Shown here: one piece after another, positions 4,870 to 6,213 of the stretch
Numbering within the stretch: the first letter of the stretch is position 1
How the letters are laid out: the number at the start of each line of letters is the position of its first letter
Source of the DNA: Thermoplasmata archaeon
GTDB lineage: Archaea; Thermoplasmatota; Thermoplasmata; Thermoplasmatales; Thermoplasmataceae
Length of the DNA stretch: 6,213 bases
Assembly (NCBI GenBank): GCA_021799315.1
Contig: JAJZAR010000082.1
Span: 1 to 6,213 of the forward strand
Direction: 5' to 3'
The notes under the pieces: model-generated
Databases searched by the model: none
The model's input: the letters and a program-made list of their open reading frames with translations, nothing else
Told to the model about the DNA's origin: nothing
Made by a program: the position numbers and the translations under genes

Positions 4870-6213
4870 ATGGATAAAGAAGGCAAAGATATGGAAGTTC
4901 TTTGTAACCGGCTAGGCATCGACAAGCAATACATAATACCCTATGGGAAAGAGATAGCAAAGATATCCCTAAGGGCAAAAGGAACACGTCAAGGAAAGGT
5001 AATTCTGGTTACGGCGATGACACCCACAACTCATGGAGAAGGAAAGACCACTACAAGCATAGGGCTTGCACAGGGAATGAAAAAACTTGGAATGAATGTA
5101 AGCGTCTGTTTGAGAGAGCCATCCATGGGCCCCGTGTTCGGTATGAAGGGAGGTGCAACTGGAGGAGGCAAATCCATGGTAGAACCTTCAGACAGGATAA
5201 ATCTCATGTTCACAGGAGACTTTCCTGCCATATCAGCTGCACATAATCTTCTATCAGCAGCCATCAACAATCATATCTACCACTCTAACAAATTGGATAT
5301 TGACTCTTCTAAAATTCTCTTTCCAAGAACCATAGATATGAACGACAGGTCCCTTCGAAATATTATGGTTGGTGTTGATGGTGGCAATAACGGTGTGCTC
5401 ACACAGGACAGATTTGTCATAACACCTGCATCTGAGATCATGGCTATTGTGGGATTGTCCCAAAACTATGAAGAACTTGTCGAGAAGCTTGGGAATATTC
5501 TGGTCGGATTTACTCATGCAAACCATCCGGTCTATTGCAGAGACCTTCATGTTGAAGGTGCCATGGCTGCAATACTGACAGATACGATGAACCCTAATCT
5601 AGTAATGACAACAGAGGGTGTTCCTGCCTTTGTTCATACGGGTCCCTTTGCCAATATTGCTCATGGCACATGCAGCCTAACAAGCATAAAGTTGGCAAGG
5701 AGCTTAACGGATTTCGTTATTGTTGAAGCCGGGTTCGGATCCGATCTCGGTGGAGAGAAGTTTGTTAATATGGTCTCCAGAATTGGTGATATTCCCATAG
5801 ATTCTGTGGTCATTGTTTGTACCATACGCGCAATGATGGAAATTGGGAAGACCAGTAGTGATCCCTTAAGGGAAGGCTTCCATAATCTTGAAACACACAT
5901 TAACAATATAAGAAATTTCGGCAGGGAGCCTGTTGTGTGCATAAATGTGTTTAACAATGATAGAGCGGAGGATATACAACTGCTTTCCGATCTACTCAAG
6001 GAGAAAGGAGTTGCGTTTGAACACTCTGAAGGTTTTGAAAAGGGTGGAGAAGGAACAGTCAAACTCGCCGAAAAGGTCGTTGAAAACTGTAAGCAGAATA
6101 CTCCTCTGAAATATACCTATGAAATAAACGAGCCATTGGAACTCAAAATAGAACACATTGCGAGAAATATTTACCATTGTAAGAACATTATTTTTACAAA
6201 AAAGGCCAGTAAA
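4870..6213 (+). CDS. fhs: Formate-tetrahydrofolate ligase (10-formyl-THF synthetase), C-terminus off window
   Basis: A cytosolic enzyme joining formate to tetrahydrofolate with ATP, giving 10-formyl-tetrahydrofolate for purine and other one-carbon reactions; EC 6.3.4.3. The ATP-binding loop TPTTHGEGKTTTSIGL is at residues 51-66. The family signature region is REPSMGPVFGMKGGATGGGK (82-101), followed by INLMFTGDFPAISAAHNLL. Further on come AFVHTGPFANIAHG, EAGFGSDLGGEKF and the second signature VCTIRAMM. The frame is open for 448 codons to the window edge; the family is about 550 residues, so about 100 are missing. ATG 4870 is chosen because a TATA box lies at the leaderless distance; ATG 4891 is an alternative that removes seven residues with little homology. 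Several normally invariant positions differ: GGGK for GGGY, FTGDFPA for FTGDFHA, and HGTCS for HGCNS. Other family members in Thermoplasmatales may share these changes. It is the last visible gene, and its downstream partners are not seen. Confidence 0.95.
   Translation, partial: MDKEGKDMEVLCNRLGIDKQYIIPYGKEIAKISLRAKGTRQGKVILVTAMTPTTHGEGKTTTSIGLAQGMKKLGMNVSVCLREPSMGPVFGMKGGATGGGKSMVEPSDRINLMFTGDFPAISAAHNLLSAAINNHIYHSNKLDIDSSKILFPRTIDMNDRSLRNIMVGVDGGNNGVLTQDRFVITPASEIMAIVGLSQNYEELVEKLGNILVGFTHANHPVYCRDLHVEGAMAAILTDTMNPNLVMTTEGVPAFVHTGPFANIAHGTCSLTSIKLARSLTDFVIVEAGFGSDLGGEKFVNMVSRIGDIPIDSVVIVCTIRAMMEIGKTSSDPLREGFHNLETHINNIRNFGREPVVCINVFNNDRAEDIQLLSDLLKEKGVAFEHSEGFEKGGEGTVKLAEKVVENCKQNTPLKYTYEINEPLELKIEHIARNIYHCKNIIFTKKASK

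Noticed and set aside
5031..6177. Minus-strand frames of 61-133 codons
   Set aside because: They are antisense to the formate-tetrahydrofolate ligase, which is continuous and full of family motifs.

Overview
The window reads as chromosomal DNA of an acidophilic archaeon of the order Thermoplasmatales. The evidence is a tricorn-interacting-factor type M1 aminopeptidase, TATA boxes about 24-27 bases upstream of start codons with no leader (leaderless mRNAs), a low-to-moderate G+C content, and a mix of ATG, GTG and TTG starts. The genus cannot be fixed from this sequence alone; a Cuniculiplasma, Ferroplasma or Thermoplasma relative is an inference.

Layout. The left half is transcribed leftward: a nucleotidyltransferase (2910-2341), a HEPN protein that overlaps it by 7 bases (2347-1922), and an M1 aminopeptidase (1853-1) cut by the left edge. 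A gene-poor stretch of about 690 bases (2917-3611) separates this block from a rightward block: a 12-helix MFS transporter (3612-4817) and formate-tetrahydrofolate ligase (4870-6213), which is cut by the right edge.

The most interesting part is the nucleotidyltransferase/HEPN pair, which has the layout of an MntA-HepT (type VII) toxin-antitoxin module. Two things set it apart. The nucleotidyltransferase carries an extra N-terminal segment of about 40 residues that looks like a VapB-type antitoxin DNA-binding domain. A perfect 7-7-7 inverted repeat sits between the TATA box and its start codon, as expected for an operator bound by that domain. The HEPN partner has the RX4HXY motif altered to RX4YXY: the histidine needed for RNase activity in known HepT toxins is a tyrosine, while the position of the tyrosine that is AMPylated in HepT is kept.

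The other genes are housekeeping or transport genes. The aminopeptidase would finish degradation of peptides released by proteasome and tricorn, and its promoter also contains a perfect palindrome (10-base arms) over the TATA position. The ligase makes 10-formyl-tetrahydrofolate for one-carbon metabolism. The transporter substrate is unknown; its closeness to the ligase does not prove a link, because the ligase seems to have its own promoter. The central gene-poor region holds a third perfect palindrome (3062-3082), a doubtful 80-codon frame and a few hairpins. No tRNA, rRNA, CRISPR array or complete insertion sequence was seen.
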